A stretch of DNA of 64,000 nt from Lentzea terrae (GTDB lineage Bacteria > Actinomycetota > Actinomycetes > Mycobacteriales > Pseudonocardiaceae). Both the position numbers and the translations under genes were made by a program. The notes under the pieces were generated by a model that was given only the letters and a program-made list of their open reading frames with translations, ran no database searches and had not been told where the DNA came from. The stretch lies in assembly GCF_003265345.1 (NCBI RefSeq), contig NZ_QFWW01000006.1:179079-243078 (forward strand), given 5' to 3'. This document shows positions 16,647 to 24,825 of the stretch, one piece after another; position 1 is the stretch's first letter; every line of letters begins with the position of its first letter.

Positions 16647-17486
16647 CTAGGCGAGCCGCCGGTGGTCCTCGGCAACCCGTTTCAGCAACGCCTGCAACTC
16701 CTCCCCCCGCACCGCCAGCCGCTCCAGCCGGCTGAACAACGCGAGGTACTCGCGCACGTCCAGCGGGTCGGTGATGGTGGCGTTGCCGGTGAGCACGCTG
16801 ACCGTGACCACGCGCTCGTCGTAGATGTGGAAACCGTGCAGGGCGACCACGTTCGCGTCCGCCGACCAGGGCACGACGCCGAGCCGGACGTTCGGGCGGC
16901 GCTGGATCGCGGCCAGGTGTTCCACCTGTTCCGCCATCAGGTCCGCCGAACCCATCCGCCAGCGCAGCGCGCCCTCGGACATCAGGAACACGAACTGCTT
17001 CGCCAGATCGTCCATGCGGGAACGCCGTATCCGCAGCGCGGCCACGGCGGCCTCCTGCTCCGACTGCGGCATCGTCCCCAGCACGATCCGCAGGTAGGGC
17101 TCGGACTGCAACAACTGAGGCACCAGGTTGACCTGGAAGAACCTCGATGTCGCCGCCCGCGCCTCCACGCGGCTGATCGTCTGCTGGTGGCGGTGCGCCC
17201 CTCGGTGCAGCACGACGCGGCGGGTTTCCGCCTCCGCGTGCAGCGACCTGGCGAGTTCGACCAGTTCGATGCGCGTCTCTCTCGTCGCGGCGAGTTCTGC
17301 GACGAGACGCTCCACGTCGGTGACGGACGGGAGCAGCATGCCGTTCTCGATCTTCGACAGCTTTGACTGGCTCATCCCGGTGGCACGGGCGGTGGCCGTG
17401 CCGGTCATCTTCGCCTCGGTGCGCAACCGGCGTAACTCACGCGAAAGCCGTTCTCTCGCTAATCGCGAACGCTCAGGTGCGGTCAT
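16647..17486 (-). CDS. XRE-family regulator with DUF5753 (SCO4441-like)
   Basis: 279 residues. The N-terminal HTH_31 is at about residues 14-60 (LRRLRTEAKMTG to GMSQSKLSKIENG). The C-terminal DUF5753 ligand-like domain includes FFQVNLVPQLLQSEPYLRIV and LGVVPWSADANVVALHGFHI. These proteins are abundant in actinomycetes, usually beside a small DUF397 protein; none is encoded here. It lies inside the otherwise conserved thrS-HIT-pgsA-patA-pimA block. A 26-bp near-palindrome about 75 bases upstream is a likely self-operator. Confidence 0.88.
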   Translation of the reverse strand: MTAPERSRLARERLSRELRRLRTEAKMTGTATARATGMSQSKLSKIENGMLLPSVTDVERLVAELAATRETRIELVELARSLHAEAETRRVVLHRGAHRHQQTISRVEARAATSRFFQVNLVPQLLQSEPYLRIVLGTMPQSEQEAAVAALRIRRSRMDDLAKQFVFLMSEGALRWRMGSADLMAEQVEHLAAIQRRPNVRLGVVPWSADANVVALHGFHIYDERVVTVSVLTGNATITDPLDVREYLALFSRLERLAVRGEELQALLKRVAEDHRRLA

Positions 17487-17559
17487 GTTCGCACCGTAAC
17501 CATCTGTGCACGATCAGACGATCGGCCATCGGCGGGGACTTGACTCGCAGTTGACACCT

Positions 17560-17585
17560 CCAGGTGGGTGATCTCACCTACCTGG
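17560..17585. promoter_or_regulatory. 26-bp near-palindrome upstream of XRE gene
   Basis: CCAGGTGGGTGA and TCACCTACCTGG are arms of one symmetric site centred on TC, matching at 11 of 13 base pairs. It lies 74-99 bases upstream of the XRE start. Size and symmetry suit a dimeric helix-turn-helix regulator, most simply the XRE protein itself. Confidence 0.5.
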
Positions 17586-17758
17586 AATCGTTTTGTGCTG
17601 CCGTTACGTCTCGATCGGTTGAGCAGAAACACCCGAAAGTTGTAACCGAACCATTCCGCGCGACGTGGAAACCAGCCGGATTGTCCTGCCGGACAACGCG
17701 GGTGGCTTTTGTCACTCTTTTGTCCACTAATTGGTACGGCTTTCAATCACACGCGCCA

Positions 17759-17779
17759 GACTAAACGCCGCGTTTAGTC
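17759..17779. terminator. 9-bp perfect hairpin after the small membrane-protein gene
   Basis: GACTAAACG-CCG-CGTTTAGTC with a 3-base loop, overlapping the stop codon of the minus-strand gene at 17778. It probably ends that short transcript before the XRE gene. Confidence 0.65.
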
Positions 17780-17951
17780 ATACGCGGCGGCGCCGCAATA
17801 CCTCCCGCGCGCCGAACCCGATGGCGCCGAGGATCAGCACGAAACCGATCAGCCCGAGACCGGGCGCGTCGTCGGCGTCGGCGTACATGATCGCGCCGAC
17901 GCCCAGCGCGACGACCAGGACACACCCCACGAGCAGCAGCAACCTAGGCAT
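17778..17951 (-). CDS. Two-helix small membrane protein, probably leaderless
   Basis: 57 residues from the ATG at 17951: MPRLLLLVGCVLVVALGVGA, an acidic turn (DADDAPG), a second hydrophobic helix (LGLIGFVLILGAIGFGA) and a basic tail REVLRRRRV. An in-frame ATG at 17972 would add 7 polar residues. I prefer 17951 because a good -35/-10 pair ends 6 bases before it and no Shine-Dalgarno is present. It is a small integral membrane protein of unknown function, placed between the HIT gene and the XRE gene and followed by a hairpin. Confidence 0.7.
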   Translation of the reverse strand: MPRLLLLVGCVLVVALGVGAIMYADADDAPGLGLIGFVLILGAIGFGAREVLRRRRV

Positions 17952-17957
17952 AGATCG

Positions 17958-17991
17958 ACTATCGCGTGCCATCTATCGAAAGTCAATAGAT
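17958..17991 (-). promoter_or_regulatory. Promoter with overlapping 8-bp inverted repeat
   Basis: Read on the minus strand: TTGACT (17986-17981), a 17-base spacer, GATAGT (17963-17958), then 6 bases to the ATG at 17951. That spacing predicts a leaderless mRNA. ATCTATCG (17971-17978) and CAATAGAT (17984-17991) form an inverted repeat with one mismatch over the -35 box and spacer, where a repressor would block the promoter. Confidence 0.55.
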
Positions 17992-17999
17992 AGCGAGCG

Positions 18000-18548
18000 T
18001 CAGTCGACAGCCTTCCAGCCCTCCGCCAGCAGGTCGCGGGTCTCGCCGAGCAGCTGCGGCAGCACCTTGGTGTGCCCGATGACCGGCATGAAGTTCGCAT
18101 CCCCGCCCCACCGGGGCACCACGTGCTGGTGCAGGTGAGCCGCGATCCCGGCGCCCGCGACGACACCCTGGTTCATACCGACGTTGAACCCGTGCGGCGC
18201 CGCCACGTGCCGCGCCACCCGCATCGCCTTCTGCGTGAACGCCGCGAACTCCGCCGTCTCCGACAGGGTCAGATCCGTGTAGTCCGGCACGTGCCGATAC
18301 GGCAGCACCATCAGATGGCCGGGGTTGTACGGGTAAAGGTTCAAAACAGCGAAGACCTCGGCACCGCGCGCGATGATCAGCCCCGCCGAGTCGTCCAGCT
18401 CGACAACGCGGCAGAACGGGCAGCCGGAAGGCTCATCGCCCAGTGCCTTGCCCTCACCCTTCACATAAGACAAGCGGTGCGGGGTCCACAAACGCTGCAA
18501 AGCGTCGTGGACCCCGACCCCGTCCTGTTCGGAAAACTCAGACGTCAC
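18000..18548 (-). CDS. HIT-family nucleotide hydrolase/phosphorylase (Rv2613c-type)
   Basis: 182 residues from the GTG at 18548, overlapping the thrS stop (GTGA). The histidine-triad motif is HLHQHVV (about residue 140). Other family segments are [31 protein letters not shown] and FNVGMNQG. The M. tuberculosis orthologue in the same position, Rv2613c, is an Ap4A phosphorylase, so a role in diadenosine tetraphosphate turnover is likely. That would fit co-expression with an aminoacyl-tRNA synthetase, which can produce Ap4A. Confidence 0.9.
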   Translation of the reverse strand: MTSEFSEQDGVGVHDALQRLWTPHRLSYVKGEGKALGDEPSGCPFCRVVELDDSAGLIIARGAEVFAVLNLYPYNPGHLMVLPYRHVPDYTDLTLSETAEFAAFTQKAMRVARHVAAPHGFNVGMNQGVVAGAGIAAHLHQHVVPRWGGDANFMPVIGHTKVLPQLLGETRDLLAEGWKAVD

Positions 18549-20593
18549 GAGAGGAGTTCCGCCGTGGGCGAGGCGTTCTCCCGGCGCTGCACCCAGTCGA
18601 CGATCTGCTCGACCGCCCGCTCCACCGGCACGCCGTTGATCTGCGTGCCGTCGCGGAACCGGAACGACACCGCGTTCGCCTCCACGTCCTTGGCGCCGGC
18701 CAGGAGCATGAACGGCACCTTCTGCATGGTGTGGTTGCGGATCTTCTTCTGCATGCGGTCGTCGGACGCGTCGATCTCGACCCGGATGCCCTTGCGCTTG
18801 AGCACGTCGCGGACCGCGAACAGGTGCTCGTCGTTCTCCGACGTGACCGGGATGCCCACGACCTGCACCGGAGCGAGCCACGCCGGGAACGCGCCCGCGT
18901 AGTGCTCGGTCAGCACGCCGAAGAACCGCTCCACCGAACCGAACAGCGCGCGGTGGATCATGACCGGGCGCTGGCGCGAGCCGTCCGGGCCGGTGTACTC
19001 GAGTTCGAACTTCTCCGGCAGCATGAAGTCGAGCTGGATGGTCGACATCTGCCAGGTGCGGCCCAGGGCGTCCCGGCACTGCACCGAGATCTTCGGACCG
19101 TAGAACGCGGCGCCACCCGGATCCGGCACGAGCTCCAGCCCGGAGTCCTGGGCCACCGAGGCCAGCGTCTCGGTCGCCTCTTCCCAGACCTCGTCGGGAC
19201 CGACGAACTTCTCCGGGTTCTTGGTGGAGAGCTCCAGGTAGAAGTCGTCCAGGCCGTAGTCGCGCAGCAGGTCCAGCACGAAGGTCAGCAGCGACTTCAG
19301 CTCGTCGCGGATCTGGTCCCTGGTGCAGAAGATGTGCGCGTCGTCCTGCGTCATGCCGCGCACTCGGGTCAGGCCGTGCACCACGCCGGACTTCTCGTAG
19401 CGGTACACCGAGCCGAACTCGAACATGCGCAGCGGCAGCTCGCGGTACGAACGCCCGCGCGACTTGAAGATCAGGTCGTGGAACGGGCAGTTCATCGGCT
19501 TCAGGTAGTAGTCCTGGCCCGGCTTGCGGACGGTGCCGTCCTCGTTCAGCTCGGCGTCGAGGTGCATCGCCGGGTACATGCCGTCCTTGTACCAGTCCAG
19601 GTGACCGGAGACCTCGAACAGCTTGCCCTTGGTGATGTGCGGCGAGTAGACGAACTCGTAGCCCGCCTCGGTGTGCCGCTGCCGGGAGTAGTCCTCCATG
19701 GCCTTGCGGATGATGCCGCCCTTGGGGTGGAACACCGCGAGGCCCGAGCCGATCTCGTCCGGGAACGAGAACAGGTCGAGCTCGACACCGAGCTTGCGGT
19801 GGTCGCGCCGCTCGGCCTCGGCCAGCCGCTCCAGGTACGCGTCCTGCGCCTCGGCCGACTCCCACGCGGTGCCGTAGATGCGCTGCAGCTGCGGGTTGTT
19901 CTCGTTGCCGCGCCAGTACGCCGCCGCGACGCGGGTCAGCTTGAACGCCGGGATGTGCTTGGTGGTCGGCACGTGCGGGCCGCGGCACAGGTCGCCCCAC
20001 ACCTGCTCACCGGTGCGCGGGTCGAGGTTGTCGTAGATCGTCAGCTCGCCGCCGCCGACCTCCATGACCTCGCTGGTGTCGACGTCGCTCTTGATGTCGA
20101 CGAGCTCCAGCTTGAACGGCTCCTTCGCCAGCTCCTGCTTGGCGGCGTCGACCGACTCGACCACGCGCCGGGAGAATCGCTGCGACCCCTTGATGATCTG
20201 CTTCATGCGCTTCTCGAGCGCCTGCAGGTCTTCCGGGGTGAACGGCTTGTCGACCTGGAAGTCGTAGTAGAAGCCGTCCTTCACGGGCGGGCCGATGCCG
20301 AGCTTGGCCTCCGGGAACTGCTGCTGCACTGCCTGCGCCAGCACGTGCGCGGCGGAGTGGCGGATGACGCTGCGGCCGTCGTCGGTGTCCGCGGCGACGG
20401 CCTCGACCTCGACGTCGACCTGCGGCGCCCACGACAGGTCGCGCAGGTGACCCTCGGCGTCCTTGACCACGACGATCGCGTCGGAGCCCTTGCCGGGCAA
20501 CCCGGCCTCGCGCACGGCCGTGCCCGCCGTCGTCCCAGCCGGAACCACCACGCGCGGCGGATTCTGGGCGACTGCAGGACGCGACTCGGACAC
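18545..20593 (-). CDS. thrS: Threonine-tRNA ligase
   Basis: 682 residues, normal for a full-length bacterial ThrRS, from the GTG at 20593. It has an N-terminal TGS domain (about 15-80), the SAD/editing domain with [11 protein letters not shown] and [13 protein letters not shown], class II motifs in the core ([52 protein letters not shown]) and a C-terminal anticodon-binding domain ([19 protein letters not shown]). It charges tRNA-Thr. No T-box-like leader is evident in the 33 bases before the upstream GNAT stop. Confidence 0.97.
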   Translation of the reverse strand: MSESRPAVAQNPPRVVVPAGTTAGTAVREAGLPGKGSDAIVVVKDAEGHLRDLSWAPQVDVEVEAVAADTDDGRSVIRHSAAHVLAQAVQQQFPEAKLGIGPPVKDGFYYDFQVDKPFTPEDLQALEKRMKQIIKGSQRFSRRVVESVDAAKQELAKEPFKLELVDIKSDVDTSEVMEVGGGELTIYDNLDPRTGEQVWGDLCRGPHVPTTKHIPAFKLTRVAAAYWRGNENNPQLQRIYGTAWESAEAQDAYLERLAEAERRDHRKLGVELDLFSFPDEIGSGLAVFHPKGGIIRKAMEDYSRQRHTEAGYEFVYSPHITKGKLFEVSGHLDWYKDGMYPAMHLDAELNEDGTVRKPGQDYYLKPMNCPFHDLIFKSRGRSYRELPLRMFEFGSVYRYEKSGVVHGLTRVRGMTQDDAHIFCTRDQIRDELKSLLTFVLDLLRDYGLDDFYLELSTKNPEKFVGPDEVWEEATETLASVAQDSGLELVPDPGGAAFYGPKISVQCRDALGRTWQMSTIQLDFMLPEKFELEYTGPDGSRQRPVMIHRALFGSVERFFGVLTEHYAGAFPAWLAPVQVVGIPVTSENDEHLFAVRDVLKRKGIRVEIDASDDRMQKKIRNHTMQKVPFMLLAGAKDVEANAVSFRFRDGTQINGVPVERAVEQIVDWVQRRENASPTAELLS

Positions 20594-20626
20594 GATGACT
20601 CCTAGCTGGAAGTTTGGGTTTGCAGG

Positions 20627-21118
20627 TCAGATGTTATCGGTGCTCAAGATGGACATGACGATCGCGTCGTAGAACTCGCCCTCCCAGAGCAGGGCGTCGC
20701 GCAGACGGCCCTCCTCGCGGAAGCCGAGCTTCCGATAGACGTGGATCGCCCGTTCGTTGAACTCGTACACCTCCAGGTCGACCCGGTGCAGGTTCCTCAC
20801 GTTGAACGCGTGGTCCAGCACGTGCTTGATCGCCGCGGTGCCGTAGCCCTTGCCGAAGCCGTCCTGCAGGAAGATCCGCATGCCGGCGGACCGGTTGTGC
20901 GGGTTGATCGTGAGCACGACCTCGCCGAGGAACCTGCCGTCCTCGGTGATGGCACGGGTGTAGCGGTTCGGGTCGTTGAGCGTCCGCTCGATGTACGCCT
21001 CGTAGTCGGCCAGCTCGAACGTCTGGTGCGAGCCGGTCAGCCTCATGACCTCGGCGTCGTCCGGTCCACCTGCGAACATCTGCTGGGCGAACTCCTGGCG
21101 GAGCGGTACGAGTTCCAT
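20627..21118 (-). CDS. GNAT-family N-acetyltransferase (RimJ/RimL-like)
   Basis: 163 residues with a complete GNAT fold. Visible are GRFLGEVVLTINPHNRSAGM, the acetyl-CoA-binding loop DGFGKGYGTAAIKHVLDHAF and the C-terminal NLHRVDLEVYEFNERAIHVY plus KLGFREEGRLRDAL. This pattern is typical of the RimJ/L group that acetylates protein N-termini, amino acids or small amines; the substrate is unknown. It is 33 bases upstream of thrS on the same strand and may share its transcript. Confidence 0.9.
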   Translation of the reverse strand: MELVPLRQEFAQQMFAGGPDDAEVMRLTGSHQTFELADYEAYIERTLNDPNRYTRAITEDGRFLGEVVLTINPHNRSAGMRIFLQDGFGKGYGTAAIKHVLDHAFNVRNLHRVDLEVYEFNERAIHVYRKLGFREEGRLRDALLWEGEFYDAIVMSILSTDNI

Positions 21119-21308
21119 GCCCCCATCGAACCGCGTGGTCGCAAGTGGATTCTCGTGGAACCGGGCGGCGCGGGCGTGCGTCAGTTAACTCGACCGGGTG
21201 GTTCCAGCTCGCGGGTCATACGCAGACGGTTGTGAGTGGTTTTTCGGATGCGTCCTGGCGGCTCGGGCGAGCACTCTGTGGACTCCGGCCCGCCGAATGG
21301 AGCACGCC

Positions 21309-21617
21309 ATGCACGACCTGGTCGTCGAATGCCCGGTCCGCCTGACCGAGTCCAACCGGGACGAACTGCGCCTGCTGTACGCCGACCTGCGCGACCACTA
21401 CTCGCGCCGCGACGCCCGCGACGGCACGCGCACCACGCTGCACTTCGTCTGGTCCGGCGACCTCGATCCCGAGCTCTTCGGCGCCACCTACGCCGACCAG
21501 CGGCACATCTTCACCGCGGCCAGGCCGATCCTGAACTCCGCGAAGGACCGGCTTCAGCAAACGAACAGGTGGCTGTCAGGCTCAGCTCAGCCGAACGGCG
21601 CATCGTTGATGACATGA
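21309..21617 (+). CDS. Small hypothetical protein
   Basis: 102 residues from the ATG at 21309, selected because GGAG lies 6 bases upstream (an ATG at 21297 has none). The protein is charged and probably soluble, starting MHDLVVECPVRLTESNRDEL, with HFVWSGDLDPELFG in the middle and a helical C-terminal half. No family is recognised. The stop overlaps the next start (ATGA), so it is coupled to the proline-rich membrane protein. Confidence 0.6.
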   Translation: MHDLVVECPVRLTESNRDELRLLYADLRDHYSRRDARDGTRTTLHFVWSGDLDPELFGATYADQRHIFTAARPILNSAKDRLQQTNRWLSGSAQPNGASLMT

Positions 21618-22195
21618 GCGAGCAGGGACCGACGCCTCCGCCGAAGGAGCCGTCCCGAGATCGGGTAGAGCACGAACCGCAGGCCGCCCAGCCTGCACCG
21701 GACCAGGCCACCACCCCGCTGCCCGCCGACGCATCGGCCACGCCTGGTCAGCAGCCCACCGCCGAACTGCCGGCCGCAGCACCGGTCCAGGATCAGCCGG
21801 CGGCGACCGCAGCACCCGCCCCCGACCAGCCGGGCACTTCCGCCGGGCCCGGTCAGCAGCCCGCGCGGGACCAGCCGGCGGCGACGGCGGCAGAAGCACC
21901 GGCGCCACCCCCAGCAGCGGCACCGATCCCTTCGGCTGCAGCACCCACCAGCCCTGGCCGCATGAGGCGTTTCGCCGGGCACCGCGCCACCCAGCTGGTG
22001 GCCGTGGGCCTGCTGGGTCTCGTCCTCGGCGGCGGCATCGTGGGAGCGATCGCGGCTGACCGCTTCGACCACGACCGTCCTGGCCACGTCCGGATGTACG
22101 ACCGCGGCGACCGCGGGCCCGACCGCGGTGACCGGGGCGACCGCTTCGAGCAGCGCGGCCCGTTCAGCGACCGCGGCGACCGGTTCGAGCGGTAA
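21614..22195 (+). CDS. Pro/Ala-rich single-pass membrane protein with RGD-rich tail
   Basis: 193 residues. Residues 1-115 are low-complexity Pro/Ala/Gln (repeats of DQPAATAA and PGQQP), then a basic RMRRF stop-transfer patch, one membrane helix (about 127-148, TQLVAVGLLGLVLGGGIVGA) and an extracytoplasmic tail of about 45 residues rich in Arg/Asp/Gly. RGD occurs four times in the tail (DRGDRGPDRGDRGDRFEQ and again near the end). The topology is probably cytoplasmic N-terminus, outside C-terminus. Function is unknown. It is translationally coupled to the small gene upstream and followed by strong hairpins. Confidence 0.7.
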   Translation: MSEQGPTPPPKEPSRDRVEHEPQAAQPAPDQATTPLPADASATPGQQPTAELPAAAPVQDQPAATAAPAPDQPGTSAGPGQQPARDQPAATAAEAPAPPPAAAPIPSAAAPTSPGRMRRFAGHRATQLVAVGLLGLVLGGGIVGAIAADRFDHDRPGHVRMYDRGDRGPDRGDRGDRFEQRGPFSDRGDRFER

Positions 22196-22203
22196 CTCCG
22201 ACC

Positions 22204-22253
22204 GAGCGCACGACCTGCGTGCCCGAGTCCCCGACGACGCAGGTCGTGCGCTC
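22204..22253. terminator. 17-bp perfect hairpin between convergent genes
   Basis: 22204-22220 pairs exactly with 22237-22253 around a 16-base loop. It follows the membrane-protein stop by 9 bases. A second, weaker inverted repeat (GGAACGCACG at 22264-22273 with CGTGCGTTCC at 22309-22318) lies just before the end of the convergent ligase gene. Confidence 0.75.
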
Positions 22254-22329
22254 CCCTACGCCAGGAACGCACGTCACCGCCGCATTAGTCCCCCTCGTTC
22301 GGCGCTGGCGTGCGTTCCGCCCTAAAACC

Positions 22330-23979
22330 TCACTGCGAAGCCTGTTGTGGTCCCAGCCGAATAGCCAGCAACTGCCGCCGCAGCACCTTCCCGGTCGCGT
22401 TGCGCGGCAGCTTCGGCACAACGACGACCTCGCGCGGCACCTTGTGCCGCGCCAACCGCGTCCGCACGAACTCGCGCAGCTCCCGCACGTCGATCCGCGC
22501 CCCCGTCACCGGCACCACAAACGCGCGCAACCGTTGCCCGTACTCCGGGTCCGGCACGCCGAGCACCGCCGCGTCGCGCACCCGGTAGTGCGTCATCAGC
22601 AGGTTCTCCACCTCGACCGGGTACACGTTCTCGCCGCCGGACACGATCATGTCGTCCTCGCGGCCGTCGAAGTACAGGCGGCCGCTCGGGTCGAAGTGGC
22701 CGAGGTCGCCGGTCGCGACGAGACCGTCGATCATCTCCTTCTGCGAACCGTCCGTGTAGAGGTCGACGGTCAGCGAGCCGCGCACGAAGATCCGGCCCGT
22801 CACGAACGAACGCGTGATCCGCGCGCCGTGTTCGTCGTAGATCCGCACGATGCAGTTGTGCGGCGGCATGCCGACGCTCGACGGCGCGGCTTCCAGGTCC
22901 GCAGGGGTGGCGACGGTGGCGACCGCGACCTCCGTCGAGCCGTACAGGTTGTAGAGCACCGGTCCCAGCACGGCCTGCGTGCGGTGCACCAGGTCCGTCG
23001 ACAGCGTGGAACCCGAGCAGAACACGACGCGCAGGTGCGACAGGTCGTACATGTCGATCACCGTGCGGTCCAGCTCCATGATCCGCTGCAGCATCGTCGG
23101 CACCAGCACGACTGTGGTGCAGCGCTGGCCCTGCACCGACCACAGCGTCTTGCGCGGGTCGAAGCGGCGTTGCAGGACCGCGCGCGAGCCCAGCGACATG
23201 GCGAGCGTCAGGTGCGAGTAGCCGACCGAGTGGAAGATCGGCGCGGCGATGTACGTCGACTCGCCGGAGTGCATCGGGATGCGGTCGAGGAAGTCCGACG
23301 CCGTGAGCACCGACTTGATCTCGCGCGGTGTTCCCTTCGGGATCCCGGTGGTGCCGGACGTCAGCTGGATGACGACGCCCGGCTCGCGCGGCGGCTCCAG
23401 CTCACCACGCGGCGCTTTGGCCACCAGTTGGTCGAGTGTCGGCGTGCGACGGTCCAATCCGTCGCGCGACCACGCGAGCCACCGCGGGATGGACGGCGGC
23501 AGCTGGTGGAACAGCGGGGTGAACTCCTCGTCGTGAATCAGCAGCGACACGCGTTCACGTTGCAGGAGATCCAGCACGACCGGGGCGCCGAAACCGGTGT
23601 TCACGAGCAGCACGCGCACGCCGAGCTTCGCGCACGCCAGCAGCGACTCGACCATGCCGCGGTGGTTGCGGCACATCAACGCGACGATGTGGTTGTGCTG
23701 CACACCTAACGAGCGCAGGCCCTGCGCGATCGCGTTGGAACGTCTGTCGAGCTGGCGGTAGGTCATGGAACCGCGTTCGTCGACAACAGCGACGCCGTCC
23801 GGATTCAGCCGGACGGAACGGCGCAGCGCCGTGACGTTCGGCCCCCAGATCTTGACCTCTTTCAGAGCCTGCACGGACATCCTGAAGTTCGTGAGACTCA
23901 CCATGCCCGCGGCGGACAAGACACGGAGTGAGTGCACCCGGCCCATGGCGTCGCGAAACACCTTGCGCAACCCTGGCAT
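22330..23979 (-). CDS. Acyl-CoA synthetase (AMP-dependent ligase, FadD-like)
   Basis: 549 residues from the ATG at 23979, chosen for GAGGAG 6 bases upstream; a TTG at 24084 is unlikely. ANL-family motifs are present: A3 QLTSGTTGIPKGTPRE, A5 YGSTEVAVAT, A7 TGDLGHFDPSGRLYFDGRED, A8 MIVSGGENVYPVEVE and A10 PRNATGKVLRR with the catalytic Lys. It activates a carboxylic acid, probably a fatty acid, via an acyl-AMP. The first ~35 residues carry a hydrophobic patch typical of FadD-type ligases. The 150-base region upstream holds two perfect palindromes, so the gene probably has its own regulated promoter although it follows the GntR gene on the same strand. Confidence 0.9.
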   Translation of the reverse strand: MPGLRKVFRDAMGRVHSLRVLSAAGMVSLTNFRMSVQALKEVKIWGPNVTALRRSVRLNPDGVAVVDERGSMTYRQLDRRSNAIAQGLRSLGVQHNHIVALMCRNHRGMVESLLACAKLGVRVLLVNTGFGAPVVLDLLQRERVSLLIHDEEFTPLFHQLPPSIPRWLAWSRDGLDRRTPTLDQLVAKAPRGELEPPREPGVVIQLTSGTTGIPKGTPREIKSVLTASDFLDRIPMHSGESTYIAAPIFHSVGYSHLTLAMSLGSRAVLQRRFDPRKTLWSVQGQRCTTVVLVPTMLQRIMELDRTVIDMYDLSHLRVVFCSGSTLSTDLVHRTQAVLGPVLYNLYGSTEVAVATVATPADLEAAPSSVGMPPHNCIVRIYDEHGARITRSFVTGRIFVRGSLTVDLYTDGSQKEMIDGLVATGDLGHFDPSGRLYFDGREDDMIVSGGENVYPVEVENLLMTHYRVRDAAVLGVPDPEYGQRLRAFVVPVTGARIDVRELREFVRTRLARHKVPREVVVVPKLPRNATGKVLRRQLLAIRLGPQQASQ

Positions 23980-24091
23980 CAACAGCTCCTCGCGCTGCAA
24001 GTCCCCGAGGTATTCGGACGGTAACGGCCCGCTTGCCCCACGCCAAGACTTGTCCCATGCGGAATTCGCATGACAACCCGACAATTGAACC

Positions 24092-24105
24092 TGAAAACGT
24101 TTTCA
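24092..24105. promoter_or_regulatory. Perfect LacI-type operator palindrome
   Basis: TGAAAACGTTTTCA is a perfect 14-bp palindrome with a central CG. It fits the LacI-family operator pattern and the Bacillus cre consensus TGWAANCGNTNWCA. It lies 113 bases upstream of the fadD-like start. No LacI-family gene is in the window, so the regulator would act in trans. Confidence 0.6.
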
Positions 24106-24118
24106 CGTTGCGTCCGGG

Positions 24119-24136
24119 GGTCTGACCGGTCAGACC
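24119..24136. promoter_or_regulatory. Perfect 18-bp palindrome, candidate FCD-type GntR operator
   Basis: GGTCTGACCGGTCAGACC is fully self-complementary and consists of two abutting GGTCNGACC units, the shape bound by FadR/FCD-subfamily GntR regulators. It overlaps the last codons and stop of the GntR gene and lies upstream of the fadD-like gene. It is not a terminator: it has no loop and no T-run on the transcribed strand. Confidence 0.55.
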
Positions 24137-24825
24137 AAAAAGCCCCGCAGCAGTGACGCGGTTCCGTCGAGGTGCTCCGCCATCGCGAGCCGCGCGCCGG
24201 CCGGGTCTCCGTCCAAAATGGAGGCGATGATGCGTTCGTGCTGGGCGTTGGAGTGCACGAGGTTCGGCTCGAGCAGCGGAATCGTGTCCAGCAGCTCGTT
24301 CACGCGCATCCTGGAGTCCGCCACGGCCGCGGTGAGCGACGCGGACCCGGTCGCCTCGGCGATCGCGAGGTGCAGCCGCGAGTCCTTGCGCCGGTACTCC
24401 CCCAGCGACGCGGTGGAAGCCTCTTCCAGGCGCGCCCGCAACCCGCGGCGTTCCGCAGGGCCCAGCGACCGACCCGCTGCGGCTTCCGCGGCGCCCGTTT
24501 CCAGGACCTTCCGCAACGTCAGCGCGTCGTGGATGTCGCCGAACTCCTTGCCGGGCGCGGACTTCGGGATTTCGTCGTTGACGAACGTGCCGCCGTAACG
24601 ACCACGCCGGGACTCGACGTAGTTGTTCTCCTGCAACGATCTGATGGCCTCGCGCACGGTCACCCGGCTCACCCCGAGCCGGGTGGCGAGCTCCCGTTCG
24701 GACGGCAGCCGCTCACCCGGCGCGACGACGCCGAGCCGGATGGCCTGCATGAGCCGTTCGACGGTCTCTTCGAAGGCGTTGCCCGCCCGCACGGGACGGA
24801 ACAACGCCTCCTCAGCGTGCTCCAT
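24130..24825 (-). CDS. GntR-family regulator, FadR/FCD subfamily
   Basis: 231 residues. The N-terminal wHTH (about 15-80) has RLGVVAPGERLPSERELATR and LGVSRVTVREAIRSLQ. The C-terminal all-helical FCD domain has HLAIAEATGSASLTAAVADS and SNAQHERIIASILDGD, with metal-ligand His residues. The start ATG overlaps the SDR stop (TAATG). It is the last gene of the amine-catabolic operon and the likely local regulator, with the palindrome at its own 3' end as a candidate target. The effector is probably a pathway intermediate. Confidence 0.9.
   Translation of the reverse strand: MEHAEEALFRPVRAGNAFEETVERLMQAIRLGVVAPGERLPSERELATRLGVSRVTVREAIRSLQENNYVESRRGRYGGTFVNDEIPKSAPGKEFGDIHDALTLRKVLETGAAEAAAGRSLGPAERRGLRARLEEASTASLGEYRRKDSRLHLAIAEATGSASLTAAVADSRMRVNELLDTIPLLEPNLVHSNAQHERIIASILDGDPAGARLAMAEHLDGTASLLRGFLV

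Noticed and set aside
16647-17486. XRE/DUF5753 plus DUF397 pair (WhiJ-type)
   Set aside because: No small protein with DUF397 features lies beside either XRE gene; the 57- and 61-residue genes are a membrane protein and a secreted peptide.
24119-24136. Intrinsic terminator for the GntR gene
   Set aside because: The palindrome has no loop, overlaps the coding end, and the AAAAAG next to it is on the wrong side for minus-strand transcription.
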